NCBI RefSeq assembly: GCF_024679245.1
Contig: NC_090185.1
Location: 27,282,926-27,346,925, forward strand
Length of the DNA: 64,000 nt
From: Pseudorasbora parva
Taxonomy: Eukaryota; Chordata; Actinopteri; Cypriniformes; Gobionidae
Direction of reading: 5' to 3'
Numbering within the stretch: the stretch's first letter is position 1; the number at the start of each line of letters is the position of its first letter. Of this stretch, positions 43,785 to 56,200 are shown piece by piece. A model generated the notes under the pieces. That model did no database searches, was not told the origin of the DNA, and worked only from the letters and a program-made list of their open reading frames with translations. Both the position numbers and the translations under genes were made by a program.

Positions 43785-44924
43785 AAGAGCCGATCTTTCT
43801 ATAGACTATAAACTTTAAAACTCTCCTCATAGCCCTAACCATTGCCAAGAAAACTATCCTCATGAACTGGAAAACTCGTAACAAAATACACATTAACCAC
43901 TGGAAAAATCTTCTCACCGACTTTATTACAATGGAATACACATCTCTCCCCTATAATCCCTCATCTGAATGCGACCTCTGCCATCCAACACTTTCTGACC
44001 TCTTACAACTCTGAATCCTCTCTCTCTCCGTAACTCTGTCTCCTCCCATCTCTTAATCAATCCACAGGCATTACTGCATAATTCCAATTATTGTCAATAT
44101 TGTTTCATTGTTTCATTATTGTTATTGTTATGATTGCTATTATTTATTATTATTATTTTTATTATTGTTGCTGTTTCCATTGTTGTCTTTGCTTTCATCA
44201 TTGTCGTCATCATCATCATCATCATCATCATTATCATCAACTATTATTATTGCTGTTTTGGAATTTCAAACCTGGTTTTCATTGTCACCACTACTACTAT
44301 AGTAAAATCGATTGATTATTTCTAATTTTCCCCCTAATCTTTTCATGTGTTTTTAATGCACCACAATGTAGAAGAGAAATGTGTGTTTGTATGTATATTT
44401 AAATTGGAAAACCTCATAAACACTAAGGCAGGTAGGACAGGCGAGAAATTGTTTCTCTAGGACAGCATCTCTGTCCTAAGTTGAGACACTCGCACAATGT
44501 CCCCCTTCTTTTAATGCACCTTAGACACTACACACAACATAAAAATAAAATAAAAAATAAAATAAAAAGTATAGGGACTGAAAAGATGTGGGGGGAGGAT
44601 TATCTTATATTATTATTATACTATGTGAAACTTATTGACCCATTGAAAGTGGTGACAATGATAAATATTACATAGGAAAATAAAAAATAAAATAAAAAAG
44701 GGACACTGATTATTACAATGATGATGATGATGGTATGATGATGATAAGTGGTAGTGATAATATAATAAATAATAAATGTGTAATTTTGCTTTTGAATACA
44801 CACCCACACCTACACTCACCCACACACACCTTATACATTAACACACTTTTATTTCACTTCTAGAATTATGTAATTACTCGATTGTCAATTACTGCACTAT
44901 TGTGGTTTGTATGTCTGTATGTCA

Positions 44925-44969
<45 letters not shown>

Positions 44970-44978
44970 GATCTTTCT
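43785..44978 (+). mobile_element. 5'-truncated L1/Tx1-like LINE with perfect 16-bp target duplication
   Basis: AAGAGCCGATCTTTCT flanks the insert exactly (43785-43800 and 44963-44978). The insert begins within the last ~70 codons of ORF2; it encodes ALTIAKKTILMNWK and then HINHWKNLLTDFI, parallel to the full-length copy at 7580-7680. It continues with an ATT/CAT-rich 3' UTR and ends in a ~35-base poly(A) after GTCAATAAAA. Truncation at the 5' end with a poly(A) tail and target duplication is the hallmark of target-primed reverse transcription. It is a relative, not a close copy, of the 2.5-kb element. Confidence 0.93.
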
Positions 44979-46487
44979 TTCTTTCCCCGGAAAGTGTATA
45001 GTTTCATATTGATGATTTTGTCACATATTTAAGCACCGAAATCGTCGCCGTTGGGCGTCTGCGATTCCAATGACACCATGAACGACAGTATTGACATTCG
45101 AGAATGCAGAGATACAGAATTTACAGTTACTAGCCTACAGAAGATGATTTTACATGCAGTAAATGTCCAAGTTACTTCAAAACATCATATAAAACATTGC
45201 ATCATCACAATACATATATTTGGTACATTGAAGAGGTAATTTAATCTAAAAGTCCATAAATTGCTGATCTGTGTGTTCTCAGAGCAGTTTCTCTGTGTAT
45301 GTGTGTGTGTATGGGTCAGAGGTCGAAAGCAGGGGGGTTGTTTGGATGACGTGTATGCTGCAACCCAAAAGGCCTAAGGTGTCCAGGACTTTAGCACACA
45401 AAATCCTTTCTTTGGGGATTATAATGTGGCGCCTCATCAGTTAATTAGTAGTATAGTTGCAGTACAAGGGACCTCTGTAGGGTGATTACATCATCCCAGG
45501 ATACGTGATTATCTGAGCTCTGGTCATTCGGTCATATGGTTAATTATTAACTCACTACCATCTCCCATTGTCGCTACAAAAAACAACATGTGAGGCTATA
45601 AGGGATTTTCTGACATCTGTTTAATATTCTTCTCAGGTATGAAGAATACCTAGAGGGGTGGGGGGCCCAAAACAAGCCCAATATTATTATATTATTTATT
45701 ATCATCAGTAAAATTTATGATTAATAATTTATCAATAAATGAGCCTGCAAAATATTAAATTAAAATCTCTTGGAGTTAAAAAAGCAAATACAGATGGGAT
45801 TTTACAAAATTCTCCAAATTGAAATAAAGGCTGTTAACAGAAGAGGTTTGGAGATGGAAAAAGAGAAAACGTGACATGAAGGATTATGGTAACTCCAGTC
45901 GGAGTTATTGCACACATATAAGGAGCAGTGGTGAACATGGACACTGCGTACCGTAAAAAGGATAAGCCTGCATCTCAGTGTGCAATCTGCTCTAAACAGT
46001 ATTGAAAATTACTAATGTCACATAGCTACTGTTTAGGATTAATATGCACTTTTTTACAGTCTATAATTGGGACAAAATGACTACAGCACTTGTATCGTTG
46101 CACTATGGCTATTAGCTGTGAGAAGACAGTGTCAGGCAATGTATTTGGACAAAACAGCGACCATAAATGTAAAGAAACGAAGTTGCTTGTCATATTTTCC
46201 TAACAAGCAACCACATTTTTTCAATTAAGCCCAAAAAAACGCTACCCGCAACTCAAGATTTTTTACCGCGACTTGCCAAAAAAAGAAGCCCAAAGTCACG
46301 TGTTATACGCGGACTTGGTAGCTATGGATACTGTCAAATCAAACCAATGTGAGACTATAGTGATTGGATGTCGTGCAGGCGCGCGTGCTCTCTGATTGCA
46401 TACAGGTGCAGATTTTTTTCACAGATGCAGATACACTAAGCGCGGCGCGGCCGTGTGAAAAAAAAAATCCCCAAGGTTTTCATGGGA
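44979..46487. other. Unidentified interior sequence
   Basis: Resumes the sequence interrupted by the LINE, then AT-rich DNA. No coding region recognised. The right ~250 bp lead into the AGTC-rich end. Confidence 0.35.
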
Positions 46488-46615
46488 AGTAGCAAGTCTT
46501 ATCGAGTCATAAGGCTCAAGTCTAAGTGAAGTCACGAGTCATTGAGTCCAAGTTGAGTTGCAAGTCTTTGTACATTTTGTCGAGTCGAGTCCGAAGTCAT
46601 CAAATTCATGACACT

Positions 46616-47370
46616 GGTGGACACCTACACATTGGGACTATCAACACATTAGGATTCATCTGGACAGTTTTATAGTATGGCGTTGAGGACTCTATGCTTT
46701 TAACAGACTGAGGTTTCCTTAGTTTACTGTGTTGTTTTACATTTGAAGGAACTGTAGGGTAATGGGAATGGTTCAGGTAGAGTGAGAGTGTGGTGAGCAA
46801 ACAGTGTCTCGGTCAGAAGACGTCAGGTAATATGGGGTGATGAATTAAGCAGGGAGAAGGCAAGAGTTGTTACAACACCAGTCACATTTATTTCAGGTTG
46901 ACTTTGGTTCAATGCATTTTCTGTGTGCTGCAGAAGTGAATAAAGAAATAATACAATTAGTGACAGCGGTCAATCAACACAAGTTACACAATTATACAAA
47001 TGAACATAGGAAATGTGAGTTTACAAATCATAACTAAACAGACTTGAAACAATGCAAACAGACTTCCCACATGGCTCATGGCACATATCTGGTGCACATG
47101 TTCACAGAGGGACAGTAAATCATAATGATAGATTGACTCAAGTAAATTCAGAAAGACGCACACAGCATGCATCAGAGTGCTGGTAGAAAGTGCAAAGAAT
47201 AAGCCAAAGGGTTCACAATCAATTTATAGACAACAGGTGAGGCGGGCGTGGTCAGGTGGCAGGTGGCAAAATATTCTTAAAAGAGTGAAATGGACTAAAA
47301 AAGGAATGGAATGACAGGAGTCTTTTATAGCCGCCCCGGAATTGGGATCAATTCCTCCTGAGAAAAAGAC
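46616..47370. other. Intergenic or element flank
   Basis: No exon or clear LTR found, although it lies where the 3' LTR of the BEL/Pao element would be expected. Confidence 0.35.
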
Positions 47371-48960
47371 TCACTCCTCTGTCAACTCAGGAAGCAACAT
47401 CAGACGTGACACTGGTCTCATGTAAATCCAACTGCCAACTTGGACGTCCACTGACCGGACACGTCCATCTCTACCAGTCGTGACGGTTGTGACATGCCCC
47501 GTAGGCCAAGAGGCCCGAGGCAGTTGTGGGTCAAAGATCAGAACAGTCTTCCCTACTTCGAGATTCTGGACTTCCCTTAGCCACTTTCCTCTGGGTTGTA
47601 AGTTAGGCAAATAGTCACGAATGAACCTGGTCGCAGCAGAAACATTCAGGCACAGAGCAGCTTTCTTCACTTCAGTGCTGTCTATGAGTGGTGATGGGTG
47701 GGCAACACTAGGGGCAACAGGCCAGCAATTTTCAGGCTTATGCAAAAAGGGTGGCCCGGTCGTCCAGCAGTTGGGTCGAGCCATAGTTTCTGGGTCGAGT
47801 CATAGTCAGGGCATCCGCTGGGTTGTTTGAACTGTCGACATATCTCCAGTCATCAAGGTCTGTGAGTTCCTGGATTTCTGTGATCCGGGTGCCAACAATG
47901 ACCTTGTAGTGGCACGACTCAGATTTCAACCAGGTCAGCACTGTTGTGGAATCACTCCAAAGGATAGTTTGAGCCAATGACAAGGTAAGTTCAGACTTCA
48001 AGGTGTTAGCTAACTGTGCCCCTAATAAGGCAGCACTCAGTTCGAGTCTGGGTATTGACAGCTGTCTCTTCGGTGACACTCTGGAACCATGATGAAGGCC
48101 ACGTGAATGTGATTTTGATTGTCATGGACACGCAAATAAGCCACAGCGCCATAGGCCCTTACCGCAGCATCACAGAAGACGTGAAGCTCTCGGTATATAC
48201 CCGACTGGTCCGCACAAGGGGGGACATAACAGCGGGGCAATCTGATGCTAGGGAGCTCAGACAGTTCATGTTCCCACTTCAACCATTGATCTGCCAGTTC
48301 GGATGGAGTGATGGGGTCATCCTAGCCTTGTTTGGTTTGGTTTGGCTTTGGTTGTCGCTAAGGTGTTAAAGCTTTGCAAGCAATTATCAACATAGAATGC
48401 TCTGAGCACGGAGATCAGCACTTCATGGTCACTCTCGCGGTGCTCCTTCGCATGAAGCTGTAGGGCGTAAATGGCACAACAAGGACTACAAGTTGTTCCA
48501 AAAGGTAACACTTGCTACTCGTAGGACTTTGGGTGAGTTGCCTGAGCCATAGCTCGCCTGAGCAATCTGAGTAATGGCCAAACAGCAGAGAGTAGGTAAA
48601 CTTGGTGGAACATCGATTTTATTTCACCACTGATGGCTACACTATGCTCACAGAAACGGAGGAGCACCTCAAGAAGAGAGGGGCCGAGAGTAGGACCAGG
48701 AAAAAGGCTACAATTCAGGCTTAGACTATGAAGCTGGAAAGAGCAATTAAACACCAGTCGGTGTTTCCCACTAGATTGTTTGATAACATGATGTGGGACT
48801 AGGCAAGATTCTGAACCTGGCTGGTCATCTTTAGGATCGAGCTCTTTCACACACTCCATATCCACGAGCTTCTGAATCTCCTGGTTGTAGATCTCAATTA
48901 ACTATTGGTCTTTCTTCAGTCTGTGCTCAGTTCCCCTGAGCCATGGCAATAAGGTATAAA
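47371..48960 (-). pseudogene. BEL/Pao retrotransposon pol remnant
   Basis: Reading leftward on the minus strand, RT begins with LPWLRGTEHRLKKDQ then a stop. It continues SGKHRLVFNCSFQLHSLSLN, PGPTLGPSLLEVLLRFCEH and SGEIKSMFHQVYLL, then LPFGTTCSPCCAIYALQ and FYVDNCLQS (catalytic-site region), and LHVFCDAAVRAYGAVAYLR. RNase H has LSIPRLELSAALLGAQLA, WSDSTTVLTWL and NNPADALT. The last frame (47784-47371) carries only the C-terminal tail of integrase (FIRDYLPNLQPRGKWL, VMLVDPQ-like VLIFDPQLPRASWP). The integrase catalytic core is deleted. Several frameshifts and stops make it non-functional. LTRs were not located. Confidence 0.85.
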
Positions 48961-49196
48961 CTGAGGAGAATAACCCTCTCAGGCTCAAATTAAGTTTTAG
49001 TAACAGGAAAAATCTGATATTTGGGGAAAATCATCATATGGGGTATTACAATAGAATCCTGACTTTTTTTTTAGAGAGACCTTCGCATGCAAGGCGTTCT
49101 GGGATGTTGCAGATTTGCAACATTGGCCCAGTGTGGTAATAAGACACTGACGACTGAATATGATATGAACAATAACTTTTTATATGCAACTTTTCA

Positions 49197-49338
49197 AACA
49201 ATGTAACAAAGTGCTTTTCAGTGGGAGAACAATGTAACAAAGTGCTTTTCAGTGGGAGAACAATGTAACAAAGTGCTTTTCAGTGGGAGAACAATGTAAC
49301 AAAGTGCTTTTCAGTGGGAGAACAATGTAACAATATGG
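49197..49338. repeat. 31-bp minisatellite, four and a half copies
   Basis: The unit AACAATGTAACAAAGTGCTT plus TTCAGTGGGAG is repeated four times without change and then partially (AACAATGTAACAAT). It lies just beyond the 3' end of the piggyBac transposase frame. Confidence 0.93.
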
Positions 49339-49388
49339 GATCCAAATCCAATATCTCAAATCCTCATTGAGTAGGTTATGTTTCCAAG

Positions 49389-51269
49389 TCACTTTGTCAT
49401 GTGGTACTCCAAGAAACAGTTTTTGTCTTTTGTAAAGCACAGAAGTACTTTGCACTTCAGGCAGGCCGTTTGCGTGTAGCCAGTCTTGCACAGTCTGCAT
49501 CGTCCACGTTTCTCAGCATGGATGGGGAAATGATCGCATCGGTCTAATCTGACATCAACTGATGGTGCAGAGATCCTCTGAAGTGGAGGTTGAGGTGGGG
49601 CAGCCTGATGGGACGTTGGATCATCTTCCAATGACGGTCGTCCTCTTTTCCTACTGTTCAAGTCAGCCTGTTTGCCAACCTTGATGAGGGCATCTGCAAC
49701 TTGAACACGGAAGTCAAGAAGTGGCATATACTTCTTCTCCTGCTTCTGGGTGAGATGACGGCGATAGAGGAGCCAACCATTGACCAGTGATAGGTCAATC
49801 AAGTAGTACAAGATGCGCAGATACCAACGACGTGGGCGGATGTCAATGCGATAGAGAGCTGCAAACATGTCTGCTAAGTCTACTCCTCCCATGTTGTGGT
49901 TGTACACCTTGACAATGTGGGGTCTGTCCACTTCCACATATTCCTTCTTCTCTTTCGACCACCTTCTGCATCTCTCAACAGGTTCAGGGCCAATGAAGGA
50001 TGATGCCAGCAACACTGCCTTGTTATCATACCACTTCACGATGGACATCCCACTTGTCTTTTCGTATTTCACTTCATACGCACCACGCCCGGCCTTTGAG
50101 AGTTCCTTGTCACTCTTGAGGGTACATCCACGGAGACGGTTACGATTGATGGTAGCAACTGTTAGAATTCCCATTTTCTTCAGTTCCACAATGAGTTCAG
50201 GGGAAGTGAACCAGTTGTCGAAGAAGCACTTGTAGTTTAGTCCTTTTGGAACTTCTGATACGAGACGAAGCACAACTTCACCGGCAACACCAAGTCCACG
50301 CTCATTGGTTACGGCCCCTTTTCCAGTGTACACTTCAAAGTCATAGACTAGTCCAGTGACACCTGCACGAGTAAAGACCTTGATTCCCCATTTATGCGGC
50401 TTGTTCTTGATATACTGTTTCATTCCAATCTTTCCTTTGAAGGGGATCATCTGCTCATCAATGGAGTGGTTTTCTTCTGGTTCAACCTTCAAACAGTTGG
50501 AACGGACTTTCTCAAGAACTGGACGCACCTTGAATAATGGATCGTATCCAGGCTCACCCTTTTGCTTCACATTGGTATTGTCGTTCATGTGAATGTATGT
50601 ACGTAGATTATCAAATCGCTTACGTCCCATGACTGTCGCAATTGGGTCGTAGCGGGTTGCCGTCTGCCAGTACATGCGGTACGATGGCATACGTACAACG
50701 GTCATCAAGATGTGTAAACCAATGAACTGCTCTATTTCAGAAGGGGTTGTTTTCAGTTCTGGGCCATTCTTCATAACTGCATACAAGTTAGATTGGTGAG
50801 AAATATGTTCAAACACAGATTTGTCCATGAACTGATCAAAATACCACTTTGGACTTGGTATTTCGTCTGGGGGAGGTGAGAATGCAGGTCCTCTGAATGA
50901 AGAGTCTATGTCAGCTGCTGGAGGTTTCCTCTGCCTCCAAGAAAACTCTTTGTTGACTGGAGCTGGGCCTGGCTGAGGTTCATTGTCATCTGGGACCTCA
51001 GTGTCACTGTCTGCATGTATGTTATGAATTTCAACATCAAGGTGGTTGAGGTTAGCTTTTGGTATTTCTGCCTGTGGCTTATCATCATCAAAGCTGGAGT
51101 CAGACTCGTATGCTTCAGGAGATTCCTCAAAATCTGGATCAGCTATTTTATCGTCTGGAATGGATTCTGTGTCAGATAAAGCACAATCAGGAAGGCAAAT
51201 GTACTCAATGACTTCCCCGACTGAGTAACACTTTCGTTTGCCTGCCATTACACACTGCAAATCCTGCAT
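49389..51269 (-). CDS. piggyBac-type transposase, intact frame
   Basis: This 626-residue frame has no stop or frameshift; the usual length for the family is about 590-650. Translation more likely starts at the second methionine (51248, MAGKRKCYS) because of its better context. An acidic N-terminus (residues 30-100) is followed by the DDE_Tnp_1_7-type core (about 130-500). The three catalytic aspartates are recognisable: D271 in HSIDEQM, D351 in FFDNWF and D464 in GGVDLADM. A C-terminal cysteine-rich zinc domain (CRLC..CLKC..C) ends the protein. It would cut and paste DNA at TTAA. Inverted termini were not found by eye, so it may be an immobile, degraded-end or host-retained copy. Confidence 0.93.
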   Translation of the reverse strand: MQDLQCVMAGKRKCYSVGEVIEYICLPDCALSDTESIPDDKIADPDFEESPEAYESDSSFDDDKPQAEIPKANLNHLDVEIHNIHADSDTEVPDDNEPQPGPAPVNKEFSWRQRKPPAADIDSSFRGPAFSPPPDEIPSPKWYFDQFMDKSVFEHISHQSNLYAVMKNGPELKTTPSEIEQFIGLHILMTVVRMPSYRMYWQTATRYDPIATVMGRKRFDNLRTYIHMNDNTNVKQKGEPGYDPLFKVRPVLEKVRSNCLKVEPEENHSIDEQMIPFKGKIGMKQYIKNKPHKWGIKVFTRAGVTGLVYDFEVYTGKGAVTNERGLGVAGEVVLRLVSEVPKGLNYKCFFDNWFTSPELIVELKKMGILTVATINRNRLRGCTLKSDKELSKAGRGAYEVKYEKTSGMSIVKWYDNKAVLLASSFIGPEPVERCRRWSKEKKEYVEVDRPHIVKVYNHNMGGVDLADMFAALYRIDIRPRRWYLRILYYLIDLSLVNGWLLYRRHLTQKQEKKYMPLLDFRVQVADALIKVGKQADLNSRKRGRPSLEDDPTSHQAAPPQPPLQRISAPSVDVRLDRCDHFPIHAEKRGRCRLCKTGYTQTACLKCKVLLCFTKDKNCFLEYHMTK

Positions 51270-52219
51270 AGAGAGTATTCTGTTAGGTAGTTTGCCAAAA
51301 AATGCTTTGACATAATGATCTGTACTAATAAAAGTGCCATGGAATTTAGGCTACATCAGTTTTCCTCAATAAACAGTCAAATGAACATGGTATTGTGCCA
51401 TTGCTTTTGATCAAATCTGCCTCTGATTGTTTGTAACTTCACTCCAAATTATACAATTTTCCATATGATATACCCTCAATGACAACTCAAAGTAATAAGT
51501 AAACACTGGTGATAGGAAAATAACCCTAGTATAAACTGTTGCTCAAAATTTTTGCAAACTAGTAGATAAAGCATGTGGTATCCAGTGGTACCTATCTGGC
51601 CACACGTTGCAAATCGGCTACGTGTAAATAGAGCTGCACCAGGGGAAAAATACAGAAGAGATCAAATCTACTAATTGGCATTTGCTGTGTCTATATACAC
51701 TTATGATTCTTCTTATGCAGTTTTAGTTTCAAATAAATGGAGGTTGATAGTGATACTTACACAAAATTGATGCCAAGAAAATCAGTTTCAGGGAACCCAT
51801 GGAAACAGACGTGTTGGAAGTGAGACTACACTGCCATCTGGTGAGCAAGTGGGAAACTGTTTGTTGCTAATGGACAACCAAGTCCTGCAGTGGTACTTCT
51901 GAGTAAAAAAAATTCATAAAATATGTATCTGGAGTAATAAGGTAGTTAGTTTATAACTGTTGCAAATCAGCAACGCCTGCTCTAAGCAGTGGGTTAGCAT
52001 ACCTCAAGTCCTCACCTACTTTTTTGACGGCAGTCTTCGTGTCAAGCAATTCCAAGCAAAATTGATCTTGTTTAGATTGGGTTACCTCCTTCTCCTTACG
52101 GTGTGGGAGTCTCTGGGAGGACTGGAGATGCGATCACATAGAGTGAACAAGGCTTGTGCATTTGAAGGGGGAGATCTAAGGAAGGCATTGGACAGGCCTT
52201 GGGCAGTCCATCCCAGGGC
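51270..52219. other. Flank between transposase and satellite
   Basis: AT-rich up to about 51950. GTTGCAAATCAGCAAC at 51959-51974 pairs, as an inverted motif, with GTTGCAGATTTGCAAC at 49106-49121 on the other side of the transposase. These could be sub-terminal repeats of the element, but no TTAA-flanked ends were seen. The next ~240 bp grade into the satellite. Confidence 0.4.
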
Positions 52220-52750
52220 AGTATTGGTAGCTAATTCTGAGGGGCATTTTGAGCCCACTTCTGTTCTTCTGTAGCGTCCCATGGCCAAAGCCTAGCTCCC
52301 CACCGAAACCTAGCAGGTTCTAGCCTGGATGTAATGTGAACTGGAGAGTGTTTTTTCAATTGTTATTAGAGGATACTTTAGGTTGTGCACTCTTAGTCGT
52401 TTACTCACAGGCCTGTGTTGCAGTTACATGAAAGTGAGACCTTTTTGGAAAAAACTCAATTGTTATTGAAAGATTATTTAGTGAGGCCAGTAGGGTGTTT
52501 TCACATTAGCAGAATATGTGGGAGAGAGTTGTTATTGTTGGAGTACACTGTAATGCAATACAGGTGGTAGCTCATTCTGATATAGACCATTTTATCAGGC
52601 CAGAACACTTCTGTTCTACTGTAGCGTCCCATAGCCAAAGGCTTGCTCCCCACCGAAACCTAGCGGGTTCTAGCCTGGATGTCATGGGAACTGGAGAGTG
52701 TTTTTTCAAACACTCAATTGTTATTAGAGGATGCTTTAGATAGGCCACTC

Positions 52751-53166
52751 TTAAGGGGGTCGCACACCGGATGCGGAGCTTGGCGGCACACTGCGCAGCG
52801 TCTCAGGTATCACACACCGGAAGCGCACATTCTAAAAGGATTTTAAAAGGCTACGTTTATTATACATTTCCCCAAAATATGTTTAGACTTTATTCAAGCT
52901 GTTGAACTCAGAATGTAAAACAAATGTATCTTGTAGCAAAGGGTGAAATCAGTATACCGTAACGATAATATACTTTTATATAAAGCCTTGAAATGGTGCT
53001 CTGTGGCGCGGCAGGATTTAGAACAACTTCCTGAGTCGCTGCGGACAGGCGCCGTATGCCGCCACCGGTGTGCGTACATTTATTGAAAGCAATGTGTTCG
53101 AATTTTAAAGACGTGGCGCGCTGCCGAGCGCCGCCGAGATCCGCATCCGGTGTGCGACCCCCTTTA
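52751..53166. mobile_element. PIF/Harbinger-type MITE in the satellite
   Basis: A 410-bp element (52754-53163) begins AGGGGGTCGCACACCGGATG and ends with its reverse complement. It is flanked by TTA on both sides (52751-52753 and 53164-53166), a 3-bp target duplication as made by PIF/Harbinger transposases. Removing it restores the usual monomer sequence CACTCTTAGTTGTTTAC. No transposase inside. Confidence 0.88.
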
Positions 53167-53205
53167 GTTGTTTACCCACAGGCCTGTATTGCAGTTACAT
53201 GAAAG

Positions 53206-56200
53206 TGAGACCTTTTTGGGAAAATAACTCAATTGTTATTGAAAGATTATTTAGTGAGGCCAGTAGGGTGTTTTCACACTAGCAGAATATGTGGGAGAGA
53301 GTTGCTATAGATGGAGTACACTGTAATGCAATACAGATGGTAGCTCATTCTGGGGGGCATTTTGAGCCCCTCAGAATTTGCTGACTCTCGATATAGACCA
53401 TTTTATCAAGCCAAAATGCATCTGTTCTACTGTAGCGTCCCATGGCCAAAGGCTGGTTCCCCACCCAAACCTAGCAGGTTCTAGCCATGATGTAATGTGA
53501 ACTGGAGAGTATTTTTTCAAACACTCAATTGTTATTAGAGGATGCTTTAGGTAGGCCACTCTTAGTTGTTTATTCACAGGCCTGTATTGCAGTTACATGA
53601 AAGTGAGACCTTTTTGGGAAAAAAAACCTAAATTGTTATTGAAAGATTATTTAGTGAGGCCAGTAGGGTGTTTTCACATTGGCAGAATATGTGGGAGAGA
53701 GTTGCTATAGTTGGAGTAGACTGTAATGCAATACAGGTGGTAGCTCATTCTGAGGGGCATTTTGAGCCCCTCAGAATTTGCTGCCTCTCCATAAAGACCA
53801 TTTTATCAGGCCGGAACACTTCTGTTCTACTGTAGCATCCCATGGCCAAAGCCTGGCTCCCCACCCAAACCTAGCGGGCTCTAACCCTGATGTAATGTGA
53901 ACTGGAGAGTGTTTTTTCAAACACTTAATTGTTATTAGAGAATGCTTTAGGTAGGCCACTCTCAGTTGTTTACTCACAGGCCTGTATTGCAGTTACATGA
54001 AAGTGAGACCTTTTTGGAAAAAACTCAATTGTTATTGAAAGATTATTTAGTGAGGCCAGTAGGGTGTTTTCACATTAGAAGAATATGTGGGAGAGAGTTG
54101 CTACAGTTGGAGTACACTGTAATGCAATACAGATGGTAGCTCATTCTGAGGGGCATTTTGAGCCCCTCAGAATTTGCTGCCTCTCCATGTAGACCATTTT
54201 ATCAGGCCCGAACACTTCTGTTCTACTGTAGCGTCTCATGGCCAAAGCCTGGCTCCCCATCGAAACCTAGCGGGTTATAGCCCTGATGTAATGTGAACTG
54301 GAGAGTGTTTTTTCAAACACTCAATTGTTATTAGAGGATGCTTTAGGTAGGCCACTCTTAGTTGTTTATTCACAGGCCTGTATTGCAGTTACATGAAAGT
54401 GAGACCATTTTGGGGAAAAAACTCAATTGTTATTGAAAGATTATTTAGTGAGGCCAGTAGGGTGTTTTCACATTAACAGAATATGTGGGAGAGAGTTGCT
54501 ACAGTTGGAGTACACTGTAATGCAATACAGGTGGTAGCTAATTCTGAGGGGCATTTTGAGCCCCTCAGAATTTGCTGCTTGTCCATATAGACCATTTTAT
54601 CAGGCCGGAACACTACTGTTCTACTGTAGCATCCCATGGCCAAAGCCTGGCTCCCCATTGAAACCTAGCGGGTTCTAGTTCTGATGTAATGTGAACTGGA
54701 GAGTGTTTTTTCAAACACTCAATTGTTATTACAGGATGCTTTAGGTAGGCCACTCTTAGTTTATTTACTCACAGCCCTGTATTGCAGTTACATGAAAGTG
54801 AGACCTTTTTGAAAAAAACTCAATTGTTATTGAAAGATTATTTAGTGAGGCCAGTAGGGTGTTTTCACATTAGCAGAATATGTGGGACAGAGTTGCTATA
54901 GTTGGAGTAGACTGTAATGCAATACAGGTGGTAGCTCATTCTGAGGGGCATTTTGAGCCCCTCAGAATTTGCTGCCTCTCCATATAGACCATTTTATCAG
55001 GCCGGAACACTTCTGTTCTACTGAAGCATCCCATGGCCAAAGCCTGGCTTTACACCCAAACCTAGCGGGTTCTAACCCTGATGTAATGTGAACACGAGAG
55101 TGTTTTTTCAAACACTCAATTGTTATTAGAGGATGCTTTAGGTAGGCCACTCTCAGTTGTTTACTCACAGGCCTGTATTGCAGTTACATGAAAGTGAGAC
55201 CTTTTTGAAAAAAAACTCAATTGTTATTGAAAGATTATTTAGTGAGGCCAGTAGGGTGTTTTCACATTAGCAGAATATGTGGGAGAGAGTTGCTATAGTT
55301 GGAGTACACTGTAATGCAATACAGGTGGTAGCTCACTCTGAGGGGCATTTTGAGCGCCTCAGAATTTGCTGCCTCTTGATATAGACCATTTTTTCAAGCC
55401 AGAATGCATCTGTTCTACTGTAGCGTCCCATGGCCAAAGTCTGGCTCCCCACCAAAACCTAGCGGGTTCTAGCCCTGATGTAATGTGAACTGGAGAGTGT
55501 TTTTTTCAAACACTCAATTGCTTTTAGAGGATGCTTTAGGTAGGCCACTCTTAGTTGTTTACTCACAGGCCTGTATTGCAGTTACATGAAAGTGAGACCT
55601 TTTTGGGAAAAAACTCAATTGTTATTGAAAGATTATTTAGTGAGGCCAGTAGGGTGTTTTCACACTAGAGGAATATGTGGGAGAGAGTTGCTATAGTTGG
55701 AGTACACTGTAATGCAATACAGGTGGTAGCTCATTCTGAGGGGCATTTTGAGCCCCTGAGAATTTGCTGCCTCTCGATATAGACCATTTTATCAAGCCAG
55801 AATGCATCTGTGCTACTGTAGCGTCTATGGCCAAAGACTGGCTCCCCACCGAAACCTAGTGGGTTCTAGGCTGGATGTAATGTGAAATGGAGAGTGTTTT
55901 TTCAAACACTCAATTGTTATTACAGGATGCTTTAGTTAGATCACTCTTAGTTTATTTACTCACAGCCCTGTATTGCAGTTACATGAAAGTGAGACCTTTT
56001 TGGGAAAAAAACTCAATTGTTATTGAAAGATTATTTAGTGAGGCCAGTAGGGTGTTTTCACACTAGCAGAATATGTGGGAGAGAGTTGCTATAGTTGGAG
56101 TACACTGTAATGCAATACAGGTGGTAGCTCATTCTGAGGGGCATTTTGAGCCCCTCAGAATTTGCTGCCTCTCGATATAGACCATTTTATCAAGCCAGAA

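Noticed and set aside
44091..44325. Hydrophobic open frames near 44.1-44.3 kb as small membrane proteins
   Set aside because: They come from (ATT/CAT)n repeats in the 3' UTR of the truncated LINE.
48990..48993. TTAA as the left boundary of the piggyBac element
   Set aside because: No matching TTAA-flanked inverted terminus was found on the right, and the BEL/Pao reading frame may continue past this point.
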